A stretch of 9,610 nt of DNA from NCBI GenBank assembly GCA_027067015.1, contig JAMOMS010000185.1:1-9610 (forward strand), read 5' to 3'. Positions 1 to 5,818 of this stretch are shown here, piece after piece. A model generated the notes under the pieces. That model ran no database searches. It was not told the DNA's origin and worked only from the letters and a program-made list of their open reading frames with translations. The position numbers and the translations under genes were made by a program. Within the stretch, counting starts at the first letter, position 1. Each line of letters starts with the position of its first letter. The stretch is from Campylobacterales bacterium (GTDB lineage Bacteria > Campylobacterota > Campylobacteria > Campylobacterales > Hydrogenimonadaceae).

Positions 1-1
1 A

Positions 2-196
2 TTATCTGGAGAAGAGGTAAAAAAGCAGTGAAAGGACAATAGAAACAAGCATCGAGGTTGCAAGCGGAAAGTAAAAGATAAAGTTTTCTCGCCGAACAAT
101 AATATCACCGGGAAGTTTCCCGACAAATGAAAACAAAAGACCGACCAGCACGAGTACCGCTCCCGTGCCGATCAGCCACTTACCCAGCTCGGGCAA
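2..196 (-). CDS. DUF2905 family small membrane protein
   Basis: A 64-residue protein with two predicted membrane helices (about residues 8-27 and 42-62). The short linker between them carries the motif KLPGDIIVRRENFIFYFP. The arrangement helix, K-L-P-G-D-I, basic stretch, F-x-F-Y-F-P, helix is the hallmark of the DUF2905 family, and the length is normal for it. The molecular function of the family is unknown to me. The start codon is TTG (194-196), chosen because AGGAG sits 7 nt upstream and no ATG is available. The gene begins one base after the stop of the permease C-terminal half, so it is probably translated from the efflux operon mRNA. Whether it helps the pump or is merely a passenger cannot be told from sequence. 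The stop codon (TAA) lies at 2-4, so the gene is complete. Confidence 0.88.
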   Translation of the reverse strand: MPELGKWLIGTGAVLVLVGLLFSFVGKLPGDIIVRRENFIFYFPLATSMLVSIVLSLLFYLFSR

Positions 197-197
197 C

Positions 198-1892
198 TTA
201 GATCTCCTGAAGCTCCCTTAGTTTTTCGGGATCCATCGCTTTGGCCCGGTACATCAGCACCGGAATAAAAATCAGCGATACAACCACCGCCGCCACGGTA
301 CCGGAAATGAGCGCCACGCCCAAACCGCCGAAGATCGGGTCGGAAGCCAGTAGGGCAGAACCCAGAATAATGGCGATGGCCGTAAGCATAATCGGTTTGG
401 CCCGCGTGGCACTGGCTACGGCGATGGCGTGCTGTTTGTCAAACCCTTTTTCTAACATCAGCGCTTTGGCAAAATCGATCAGCAATAGAGAGTTCCGTGA
501 GCTGATACCCATCAGGGCGATAAACCCAATCAGCGACGTGGCGGTTAGGAAGAAGGTGTGCTCCGTCACCAGATCAGCCACCCAGTGGCCGATAATAACC
601 CCGATAATCGAAAGAAAACTTCCCGCAAGCACAATCCCGCTGATGGTAAAGTTTTTGTAATAGACCACCAGCAAAAGGAAGATCAAAATCAACGCCGCGA
701 TAAACGCGGCGCCAAGATCACGGAAGGTATCCAGGGTTACCTTCATCTCACCGTCCCACTTCAAATCATAAACCTCTCCCGTTTTCTTGTCGGTCAGACG
801 GAGGTTAAAAAGGTAGTCGGTCGTTTCAATATCGTAATCTTTGGCAAGCTCGTTCATGATCTTCTCCCGCGCGTCAAGAAGCGGGTAAACCTGGCTCACC
901 AGGTCGGTTTCAGCCGTTACGTTGATCATGCGGCGCAAATCTTTTTGCATGATGGTGGGTGAGGCGGGCACCTCCCGAATATCCACAACCTCATTCACCG
1001 GCACCAACATCCCCTTGCGGTTCATCAGTTTCAACTGGGCCAGTTTGGTCTCCAACGCCTGGCGACTATGGTCACGCAGGCGCCGAGTCTTATCGCTCAG
1101 GCGCACAAACAGCCCGATCTGATCGGGATAGTCTTTGCTGTTTTTGTGGGCAACCACCATCCCCTCAAAGGCCAGGTACAAAATTTTATTTACCTGTTCT
1201 ACGCTCAGCCCCGATCGGGCGATCTTGTCGGAGTTGGGAATCAACTCAAACTTTTTGTAAGGATCGTCCGCCATCACGTTAATATCAACCAGTCCGTCGG
1301 TCTTTTTAAATATCCCGGCCACCCGCTCGGCCAGCTTGTAAATGCCGTCATAGTTTTTGCCGTAAATTTCGGCCACTACCGAAGCAAGCGTCGGCGGGCC
1401 GGCTGGCTGTTCAATCATCTCGATCACCGTGCCGGGCACCAGCTTCTCGCAGTTGGCCTTGATGGTCGGACGCAGGCGGTGGACCATCATAAACGATGGT
1501 TCTTCCCGCTCATGTTTATCGGTCAGGTTAATCACAAGCTCCGCCTCATTCTCGCTGTTTTTAAACGCCGAACCCTTCACAAGGCCGGCGTAATCAAGCG
1601 GCGCGCCCTGCCCCAAATAGACTTCTATATCGGTAATCTCTTTTTCATGGCGCAAAATCCCAACCGTACACTCCGCCACGCTTTTGGTCTGCTCAATGGA
1701 ACTGTCGGTGGGTGTATGAATATAAATACTGTAGGTATTGGCGCTCTTGCCCGGAAGCATCTTGGCCAAAACAATCTTGGTCGGAAGCATCATCACCGAC
1801 CCGGCCAACGCCACCAGGGTCAAGATAATCACCAACCACTGCTTGGATGAAGAACCCAGGATATTAAAGACAAACTTCTCAAACTTTTTCAT
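198..1892 (-). CDS. RND efflux permease, C-terminal half (TM7-TM12)
   Basis: This 564-residue protein corresponds to the second repeat of an AcrB-type RND proton antiporter. It has a membrane segment at about residues 18-36 (TM7), a large periplasmic porter/docking region (about 40-385), and five further helices in about 390-550. TM10 has GISSRNSLLLIDFAK at 462-476, equivalent to AcrB GLSAKNAILIVEFAK, with R466 where AcrB has Lys940. TM11 keeps R497 and T504, equivalent to AcrB Arg971 and Thr978. Alone it is about half the normal length of roughly 1030-1100 residues; with the preceding gene the total is 1106, a full permease. Its ATG overlaps the stop of the N-terminal half (ATGA, 1889-1892), and a strong ribosome-binding site lies 8 nt upstream. 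It should assemble with the N-terminal half in the inner membrane. Substrate is unknown. A recent frameshift splitting a fused gene is possible but less likely. Confidence 0.9.
   Translation of the reverse strand: MKKFEKFVFNILGSSSKQWLVIILTLVALAGSVMMLPTKIVLAKMLPGKSANTYSIYIHTPTDSSIEQTKSVAECTVGILRHEKEITDIEVYLGQGAPLDYAGLVKGSAFKNSENEAELVINLTDKHEREEPSFMMVHRLRPTIKANCEKLVPGTVIEMIEQPAGPPTLASVVAEIYGKNYDGIYKLAERVAGIFKKTDGLVDINVMADDPYKKFELIPNSDKIARSGLSVEQVNKILYLAFEGMVVAHKNSKDYPDQIGLFVRLSDKTRRLRDHSRQALETKLAQLKLMNRKGMLVPVNEVVDIREVPASPTIMQKDLRRMINVTAETDLVSQVYPLLDAREKIMNELAKDYDIETTDYLFNLRLTDKKTGEVYDLKWDGEMKVTLDTFRDLGAAFIAALILIFLLLVVYYKNFTISGIVLAGSFLSIIGVIIGHWVADLVTEHTFFLTATSLIGFIALMGISSRNSLLLIDFAKALMLEKGFDKQHAIAVASATRAKPIMLTAIAIILGSALLASDPIFGGLGVALISGTVAAVVVSLIFIPVLMYRAKAMDPEKLRELQEI
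204..208 (-). promoter_or_regulatory. RBS deciding the TTG start of the DUF2905 gene
   Basis: On the minus strand, AGGAG is followed by 7 nt and then TTG at 194-196. The ribosome-binding site lies inside the last codons of the upstream permease gene. It supports the non-ATG start. Confidence 0.65.
1889..1892 (-). other. ATGA stop/start overlap joining the two permease halves
   Basis: The minus strand reads GCATGAAAAAG, so the TGA stop of the N-terminal half shares bases with the ATG of the C-terminal half. This favours translational coupling and equal amounts of the two halves. Upstream of the ATG in the second frame is a TAA nine bases away, so that frame does not extend back into the first gene. 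Confidence 0.9.
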
Positions 1893-3517
1893 GCCTCTTT
1901 ACCTCCCTCGCCCTTCTCTTTCTGCCAGTGGTGATGGTGATGGTGCATATGCGGCTTTTTAAGTAACAACCGTCCCAGATAGGGAGTAAAAATATAAGCC
2001 ACAACCAGCGACGCCACCAGGGCGACCGGCACATTGGCCGGAATCGGCTTCATGAACTGCCCCATCATGCCGCCGACAAACGCCATGGGCACCATGGTCA
2101 AAATAATCGCCAGTGTCGCGATGTTGGTCGGCGCGCCGATCTCGTCGGTCGCTTCCACCAAAATATCATCCAGCGGTTTATCCACCGCATCGTGCGCGTG
2201 CATATGGCGGTGAATGTTTTCAATAACAATAATCGCGGCGTCCACCAAAAGCCCCAAAGAGAGTAGGAACGCAAACAGGGTAATCCGGTTAATCGTCTGG
2301 CCGCTGATATAGGCTATAAAAAGGGTAATGGCCAAAATGGCCGGTACCGTCAATGTGACAATCAACGACTCTTTCCAACCCAAAAAGAAGATCAGCATCA
2401 CCGAAATAATGATAATGGTAATAAAGATATGATCAACCAGCTCATTGACCGCGTCGTTGGCCCGTTTGCCGTAATCACGCGTAATGATAAAGCCGATCCC
2501 CATCTTCTCCAGTTTGGGCCGGTACTGCTCCATTTTTTCCTTGACCTCATTGGCAATAACCACCGCGTTGGCCCCCGCCAGTTTGCCAAGAGTTAGTGTC
2601 ACGCCGTTTTCAAGAGGCGTGAACTTGTCACCCTTGTGTTGGGTCATCTGCACGCTTTTAAAATTTTGAATATCGGTACCGTCGGTAATTTTGGCCACGT
2701 TTTTCAGATAGATGGGCGAACCCATATACTGAGCGACAATCAGGTTTTCCACGTCCCGAATGCTCTCAATGGCGTTTTTAACCCCGAAAATCACCAATTT
2801 ATTATCTTTGGTGCGGCCTTTTACGTCAGGCACATCCACGGCCAGCGCTTTGAGCGCCTGCACAATTTGACCCATTGAGAGGTGGTAACCCGCCAGTTTG
2901 CCCAGATCCACTTCTATGTTGTACTGCTCTTTTTTTGCCCCTTTGATCTCCGTTTTGGAGACATTTTCTATGCGGTTGAGATCCTGCTGAATCTCCCGAA
3001 CCACTTTAAAGAGGCGAATGTCGTCGATTTTGGAAGGATCTTTCTTATAAAAGGTAATACCGACAATCGGAATGTCAATATCCACGTCAAAGGGCTTAAT
3101 CAACGGTTTCATCGCCCCTTTGGGCAACTCATCCATATGTTGATAAACCTTGTCGTAAAGATTCTGGTTGGCTGACTGGCGATCTTCGCCGATATAGTAC
3201 ATCACGTTGACCACACCGACATTTTCCATGGCAATGCCGTAGATGTGCTCAATACCCTTAATCTCCCGCAAACGCCGTTCCAGGGGATTGACAATAATAT
3301 TCTCCACCTCACGCGGCGACGCCCCCGGCATCGGTACAATAATGGTACCGCCGGATACGGAAATTTGCGGATCCTCCTCCCGCGGCATCACCTCCAGCGA
3401 GATGTAGCCGATTATAAGTAGGAAAGCACCCAGAATCGGCGTAAGAGGATTGTGCAGGAAGCCTTTGGCCAGCTTACCCGCAATATCCTTGACCTGATAG
3501 GTTGACTTGTGCATCAT
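1889..3517 (-). CDS. RND efflux permease, N-terminal half (TM1-TM6)
   Basis: This 542-residue protein is the first repeat of an RND (AcrB superfamily) inner-membrane antiporter. TM1 is at about residues 25-43, followed by the conserved MPREEDPQISV at 44-54 and a periplasmic porter domain (PGASPREVENIIVNPLE, 64-80) up to about 360. TM2-TM6 follow in about 363-518. TM4 has GLLVDAAIIVIEN (422-434). D426 matches AcrB Asp407, but the Asp408 position is Ala427, as in the heavy-metal exporter CusA. The protein stops right after TM6 with a polar tail that contains HMHHHHHH (523-530), so only half of a normal permease is present; the next gene supplies the rest. The start has two consecutive ATGs. AAGGG is 3 nt before the first and 6 nt before the second (3514), so the true start may be the second. 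It is 9 nt downstream of the adaptor gene. Substrate is not determined. Confidence 0.9.
   Translation of the reverse strand: MMHKSTYQVKDIAGKLAKGFLHNPLTPILGAFLLIIGYISLEVMPREEDPQISVSGGTIIVPMPGASPREVENIIVNPLERRLREIKGIEHIYGIAMENVGVVNVMYYIGEDRQSANQNLYDKVYQHMDELPKGAMKPLIKPFDVDIDIPIVGITFYKKDPSKIDDIRLFKVVREIQQDLNRIENVSKTEIKGAKKEQYNIEVDLGKLAGYHLSMGQIVQALKALAVDVPDVKGRTKDNKLVIFGVKNAIESIRDVENLIVAQYMGSPIYLKNVAKITDGTDIQNFKSVQMTQHKGDKFTPLENGVTLTLGKLAGANAVVIANEVKEKMEQYRPKLEKMGIGFIITRDYGKRANDAVNELVDHIFITIIIISVMLIFFLGWKESLIVTLTVPAILAITLFIAYISGQTINRITLFAFLLSLGLLVDAAIIVIENIHRHMHAHDAVDKPLDDILVEATDEIGAPTNIATLAIILTMVPMAFVGGMMGQFMKPIPANVPVALVASLVVAYIFTPYLGRLLLKKPHMHHHHHHWQKEKGEGGKEA
1901..1907 (-). promoter_or_regulatory. 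Strong RBS for the permease C-terminal half
   Basis: GGGAGGT on the minus strand is followed by 8 nt and the ATG at 1890-1892. This near-ideal Shine-Dalgarno lies within the last codons of the N-terminal half. It is the main argument that the second half is deliberately translated as a separate protein. Confidence 0.75.
1928..1951 (-). repeat. Histidine codon run (His-Met-His6) at the permease split point
   Basis: Alternating CAC/CAT codons encode His523, Met524 and His525-530 in the tail of the permease N-terminal half. By RND topology this lies on the cytoplasmic side, in the linker that would join TM6 to TM7 in a one-piece pump. The reading frame continues on both sides with ordinary codons. 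Confidence 0.85.
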
Positions 3518-3526
3518 TTGCCCTTT

Positions 3527-4321
3527 TTATTTCGTCACCGTCACCTGGGCATACATGCCCGGATAGACCGGTTTGCCTTTATAATCAAATGAGACTTTCA
3601 TTCTAAACTGGTGGGTCATCGGGTTGGAGCTGGGAATAATGGCAAACACTTTACCCTCTCCCTCATAGCCTATTGAAGGAATCTCTACCTTTACCTTCTG
3701 TCCCACCTTCACGTTGATCAGGTCACTTTCCGAAATCTCGGTCATAATCTTCAGGCGGCTCAAGTCGGTCAATACGATCGCGGGCATACCCGGAATGGCC
3801 ATCTCTCCCGCGTTGATCCGTTTTTGTACCACCACCGCGTCATTGGGCGCGCGCACATCCAGGTACTTATACTGGTTTTTGACCTCTTTGAGCTTGGCTC
3901 TGGCCTGGGCCACCTGCTTTTGGGCAATCTCAATCATCGCCTTGGTGTTTTTGGCCGCCAATTGAAGGTTTTCCAACTCATATTTACTGACCATCCCCTT
4001 TTTAAAAAGCCGTTCATGGCGTGCCAGGTTGGTCAAAATATTGTTGTATTGGTTTCGGTTCATCTGAAGCGCAAGCTCCGCCTGTGAAATCGCCAACTCC
4101 ACCTGTGACTTGGCGCTGTCAATCTCTTTGGAGTCAATCGTATAGAGCAACTGCCCTCTTTTAACCCGCTCTCCCTCTGTCACGTAGACATTTTTGACAA
4201 AACCCATATAGCGGCTTGTCATCATCTTCTGGTTGTCAGAAACCACACTCCCCGTCAAAATCAGATCGCCGGCGTTCAGCGCCATCGCCGCCAGCGCAAT
4301 CAAAAACGCGAACTTTTTCAT
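3527..4321 (-). CDS. RND periplasmic adaptor (membrane fusion protein, HlyD/AcrA type)
   Basis: This 264-residue adaptor should link the RND permease to the TolC-type channel across the periplasm. Residues 1-17 form a Sec signal peptide (K-K, a hydrophobic core, then A-L-N-A before GD). The two lipoyl half-motifs are at about 36-65 (GFVKNVYVTEGERVKRGQLL) and 153-186 (LDVRAPNDAVVVQKRINAGE). Between them lies a coiled-coil hairpin (about 66-150). A beta-barrel domain follows (about 190-264, with EISESDLINVKVGQKVKVEI). The protein ends directly after the barrel, so the membrane-proximal domain found in AcrA/CusB-length adaptors (about 400 residues) is missing or minimal. There is no lipobox, so it is predicted soluble. 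The ATG overlaps the channel gene stop (ATGA), with AAGGA 5 nt upstream. No metal-binding Met/His N-terminal extension like that of CusB is visible. Confidence 0.93.
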   Translation of the reverse strand: MKKFAFLIALAAMALNAGDLILTGSVVSDNQKMMTSRYMGFVKNVYVTEGERVKRGQLLYTIDSKEIDSAKSQVELAISQAELALQMNRNQYNNILTNLARHERLFKKGMVSKYELENLQLAAKNTKAMIEIAQKQVAQARAKLKEVKNQYKYLDVRAPNDAVVVQKRINAGEMAIPGMPAIVLTDLSRLKIMTEISESDLINVKVGQKVKVEIPSIGYEGEGKVFAIIPSSNPMTHQFRMKVSFDYKGKPVYPGMYAQVTVTK

Positions 4322-5739
4322 TGGATTCCTTTATTGATGATATTTTCCAGTTCAAAGACCGTATTGTTGCGCTCAAAGCGCGTCTTGACCAGAGCCAAAA
4401 CCGCCTGAATCTCTTCACTGTTTTTAATCAGCACGTCATTAATGGACATCAGCCCCTCTTTATAACGGCTGTAGTAGTTCTCATAGACCCGCTTGGTAAA
4501 CTTGACCTTCTCGCGCAAAGAGGCGATATCATACTCTTTGCTCTTGATAGAGGTGATGATCTTATCAATCTGCAGGGCGATCCCTTTTTTGGCCAGGTCG
4601 ACCTGATGACGCATCTTCATGCTCTGGATTTTGGCTTTCTCATACTTTGACTTGTCAATAAAACCGTTAAAGATGTTCCACTTTAACTGCACTCCGACCG
4701 TATAGGCGTCTTTGTCGGTAAAGTCGTTCATAAAGGTGTTGTCGGCACTGCCGTACTCGGCAAAAGCCCCCACCTGCGGAAGAAAACTCGCTTTCTCCAC
4801 ATCCACCGCCAAATCGGTTACCTCCAGCCCCATATGAGCCTTTTGAATATCAATATTGCGCGCGAGCATCTGATCTTTGGGCATTTTGGGCATCGGCACG
4901 TCATTATCCAAGGTTACAACGGAATTGACCTTGTCATCAACCAAAAAAGAGAGATACTGGTAAGCCAGGTCACGGTTGAGTTTGGCCTGGTTGATCATAC
5001 GAAGCACATCAGCCTTTTTCGTTTTGACCTGCAACAGGTCAATATCAAGCGCGTATCCCTCTTCTACCATACTTTTAACGGTGGCTTCAAGCTCCTCAAT
5101 ATTGTGCAATATGCGATTGAGGTTTTTAATAAAGTTCTCAACCAAAGAGATATTGTAAAAAGTTTTACGGGTCTCAAACAGCTTCTGGTTCAAAACCTTC
5201 TGCCGATCAAGTTTGCTGATTTGGGTCATCTTGTTGGTAATCTGACCGTAACGCATCAACTTACCGCCCACAAAAAGCGGTACCTGATACTGAAGTTTTT
5301 CCTGAAAATGGTTTCTGGCCCCCGGATAGTTCAAATCCTCAGGCGCCATATCCAACATCCGATTCGCCATGGCGGGATTGCCCATCATCTGCGAAAAGGC
5401 GCCAAAATCCCCGCCCGACATCTGCATCGCCTGACCAATGCCTCCCAAAAAGTCGGTAAAACCAAAATCTCTGAAGGTGGCTTCACGACTTTGGAGTTTA
5501 AAACCAAAGACGTTACCGGCGTCATTGGAGCGTAATGCGTTCATGACCAAATCGAGCCGTCCGAAGTTGTAACCGACCGCTTCACGGTGCTCCATCTGGC
5601 GCATCTGCACATCTTTTTCGGCCACCTTGACTTCCAGGTTGTTTTCCCTGACAAGCTCCAGTGCGTGTTCAAGCGTCAGGTTCTCCTGCGTCGCCATCAA
5701 CGGCAGACTGCACAAAGCGACCCATAGCAATCTTCTCAT
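4318..5739 (-). CDS. TolC-family outer-membrane efflux channel
   Basis: This is an outer membrane factor of 473 residues from the chosen start. It forms the exit duct for the adaptor and permease encoded next. Residues 1-17 look like a Sec signal (MRRLLWVALCSLPLMATQ) with no convincing lipobox. Two OEP repeats are visible. The first contains LTLEHALELV near the N-terminus and QVPLFVGGKLM at about 152-162. The second has FLPQVGAFAEYG (319-330), VGVQLKWNIFNGF (348-360) and the late helix motif YKEGLMSINDVLIKN (426-440). Long heptad-like helices between them fit the periplasmic tunnel. A methionine-rich insertion of about 34 residues (about 99-132) interrupts the first beta-strand region. An ATG 15 bases upstream (5752-5754) is also in frame. 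I chose the ATG at 5737-5739 because AAGGAG sits 5 nt before it and nothing similar precedes the upstream one. It is the first gene of the efflux operon. Confidence 0.92.
   Translation of the reverse strand: MRRLLWVALCSLPLMATQENLTLEHALELVRENNLEVKVAEKDVQMRQMEHREAVGYNFGRLDLVMNALRSNDAGNVFGFKLQSREATFRDFGFTDFLGGIGQAMQMSGGDFGAFSQMMGNPAMANRMLDMAPEDLNYPGARNHFQEKLQYQVPLFVGGKLMRYGQITNKMTQISKLDRQKVLNQKLFETRKTFYNISLVENFIKNLNRILHNIEELEATVKSMVEEGYALDIDLLQVKTKKADVLRMINQAKLNRDLAYQYLSFLVDDKVNSVVTLDNDVPMPKMPKDQMLARNIDIQKAHMGLEVTDLAVDVEKASFLPQVGAFAEYGSADNTFMNDFTDKDAYTVGVQLKWNIFNGFIDKSKYEKAKIQSMKMRHQVDLAKKGIALQIDKIITSIKSKEYDIASLREKVKFTKRVYENYYSRYKEGLMSINDVLIKNSEEIQAVLALVKTRFERNNTVFELENIINKGIQ
5344..5445 (-). other. 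Methionine-rich insertion in the TolC-family channel
   Basis: The segment runs from GGIGQAMQM to AMANRMLDMA and contains seven methionines within 27 residues, plus many Gly/Ala. It sits between the first GFKL...DF segment and the LNYPGARNHF segment that normally follow each other closely in this subfamily. It is therefore predicted to be in or near the outer-membrane beta-barrel loop of the first repeat. Confidence 0.6.
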
Positions 5740-5744
5740 CCCCG

Positions 5745-5750
5745 CTCCTT
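5745..5750 (-). promoter_or_regulatory. RBS deciding the channel gene start
   Basis: AAGGAG on the minus strand, followed by CGGGG and ATG at 5737-5739. The alternative ATG at 5752-5754 lies upstream of this site and has only AT-rich sequence before it, so the downstream start is preferred. Confidence 0.75.
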
Positions 5751-5775
5751 CCATATTTTGGGATACAAGCCCGTC

Positions 5776-5806
5776 ATTTTATAAAAATTTTGTTTAAATT
5801 GGTAAA
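5776..5806 (-). promoter_or_regulatory. Candidate sigma-70-type promoter for the efflux operon
   Basis: In the gap between serA and the channel gene, the minus strand holds TTTACC (5801-5806), a 17-nt AT-rich spacer and TATAAAAT (5776-5783). The spacing is ideal and the -10 match is good; the -35 is only fair, which is common in Campylobacterota. Transcription would begin at about 5770, giving a leader of roughly 30 nt before the channel start. I see no clear operator palindrome beside it. AT-rich gaps give chance matches, so this is a prediction only. Confidence 0.45.
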
Positions 5807-5818
5807 AAAACCGCCACA

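Noticed and set aside
1068..1850. Plus-strand open frame (260 codons) opposite the permease C-terminal half
   Set aside because: It is a shadow of the real gene: no recognisable domain, composition rich in His/Arg/Gln, and fully contained within conserved RND coding sequence.
1885..1910. Sequencing frameshift or pseudogene splitting a normal one-piece permease
   Set aside because: Both halves are otherwise intact, the split is at the domain boundary, and the second half has an ideal RBS and a coupled ATGA start. It cannot be fully excluded without reads, so it is kept as the refuting test for the main finding.
1928..1951. Vector contamination: CATATG followed by six His codons looks like a cloning site plus His-tag
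   Set aside because: The reading frame continues on both sides with host-like RND and linker sequence, no vector sequence follows, and the CATATG encodes the natural His-Met. Coincidence is more likely.
198..4321. Naming the pump as CusA/CzcA-type or AcrB-type with a gene symbol
   Set aside because: TM4 looks metal-type but TM10/TM11 look drug-type and the adaptor lacks CusB-like metal motifs. The substrate is not readable from sequence, so no symbol is given.
4834..5535. Plus-strand open frame (233 codons) opposite the channel gene
   Set aside because: It is antisense to a well-supported TolC-family gene and its translation has no motif or membrane/signal pattern that makes sense.
5686..5739. 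Lipoprotein signal in the channel protein
   Set aside because: The only nearby cysteine is in VALC, with Leu just before it, which does not fit the lipobox requirement for a small residue at that place.
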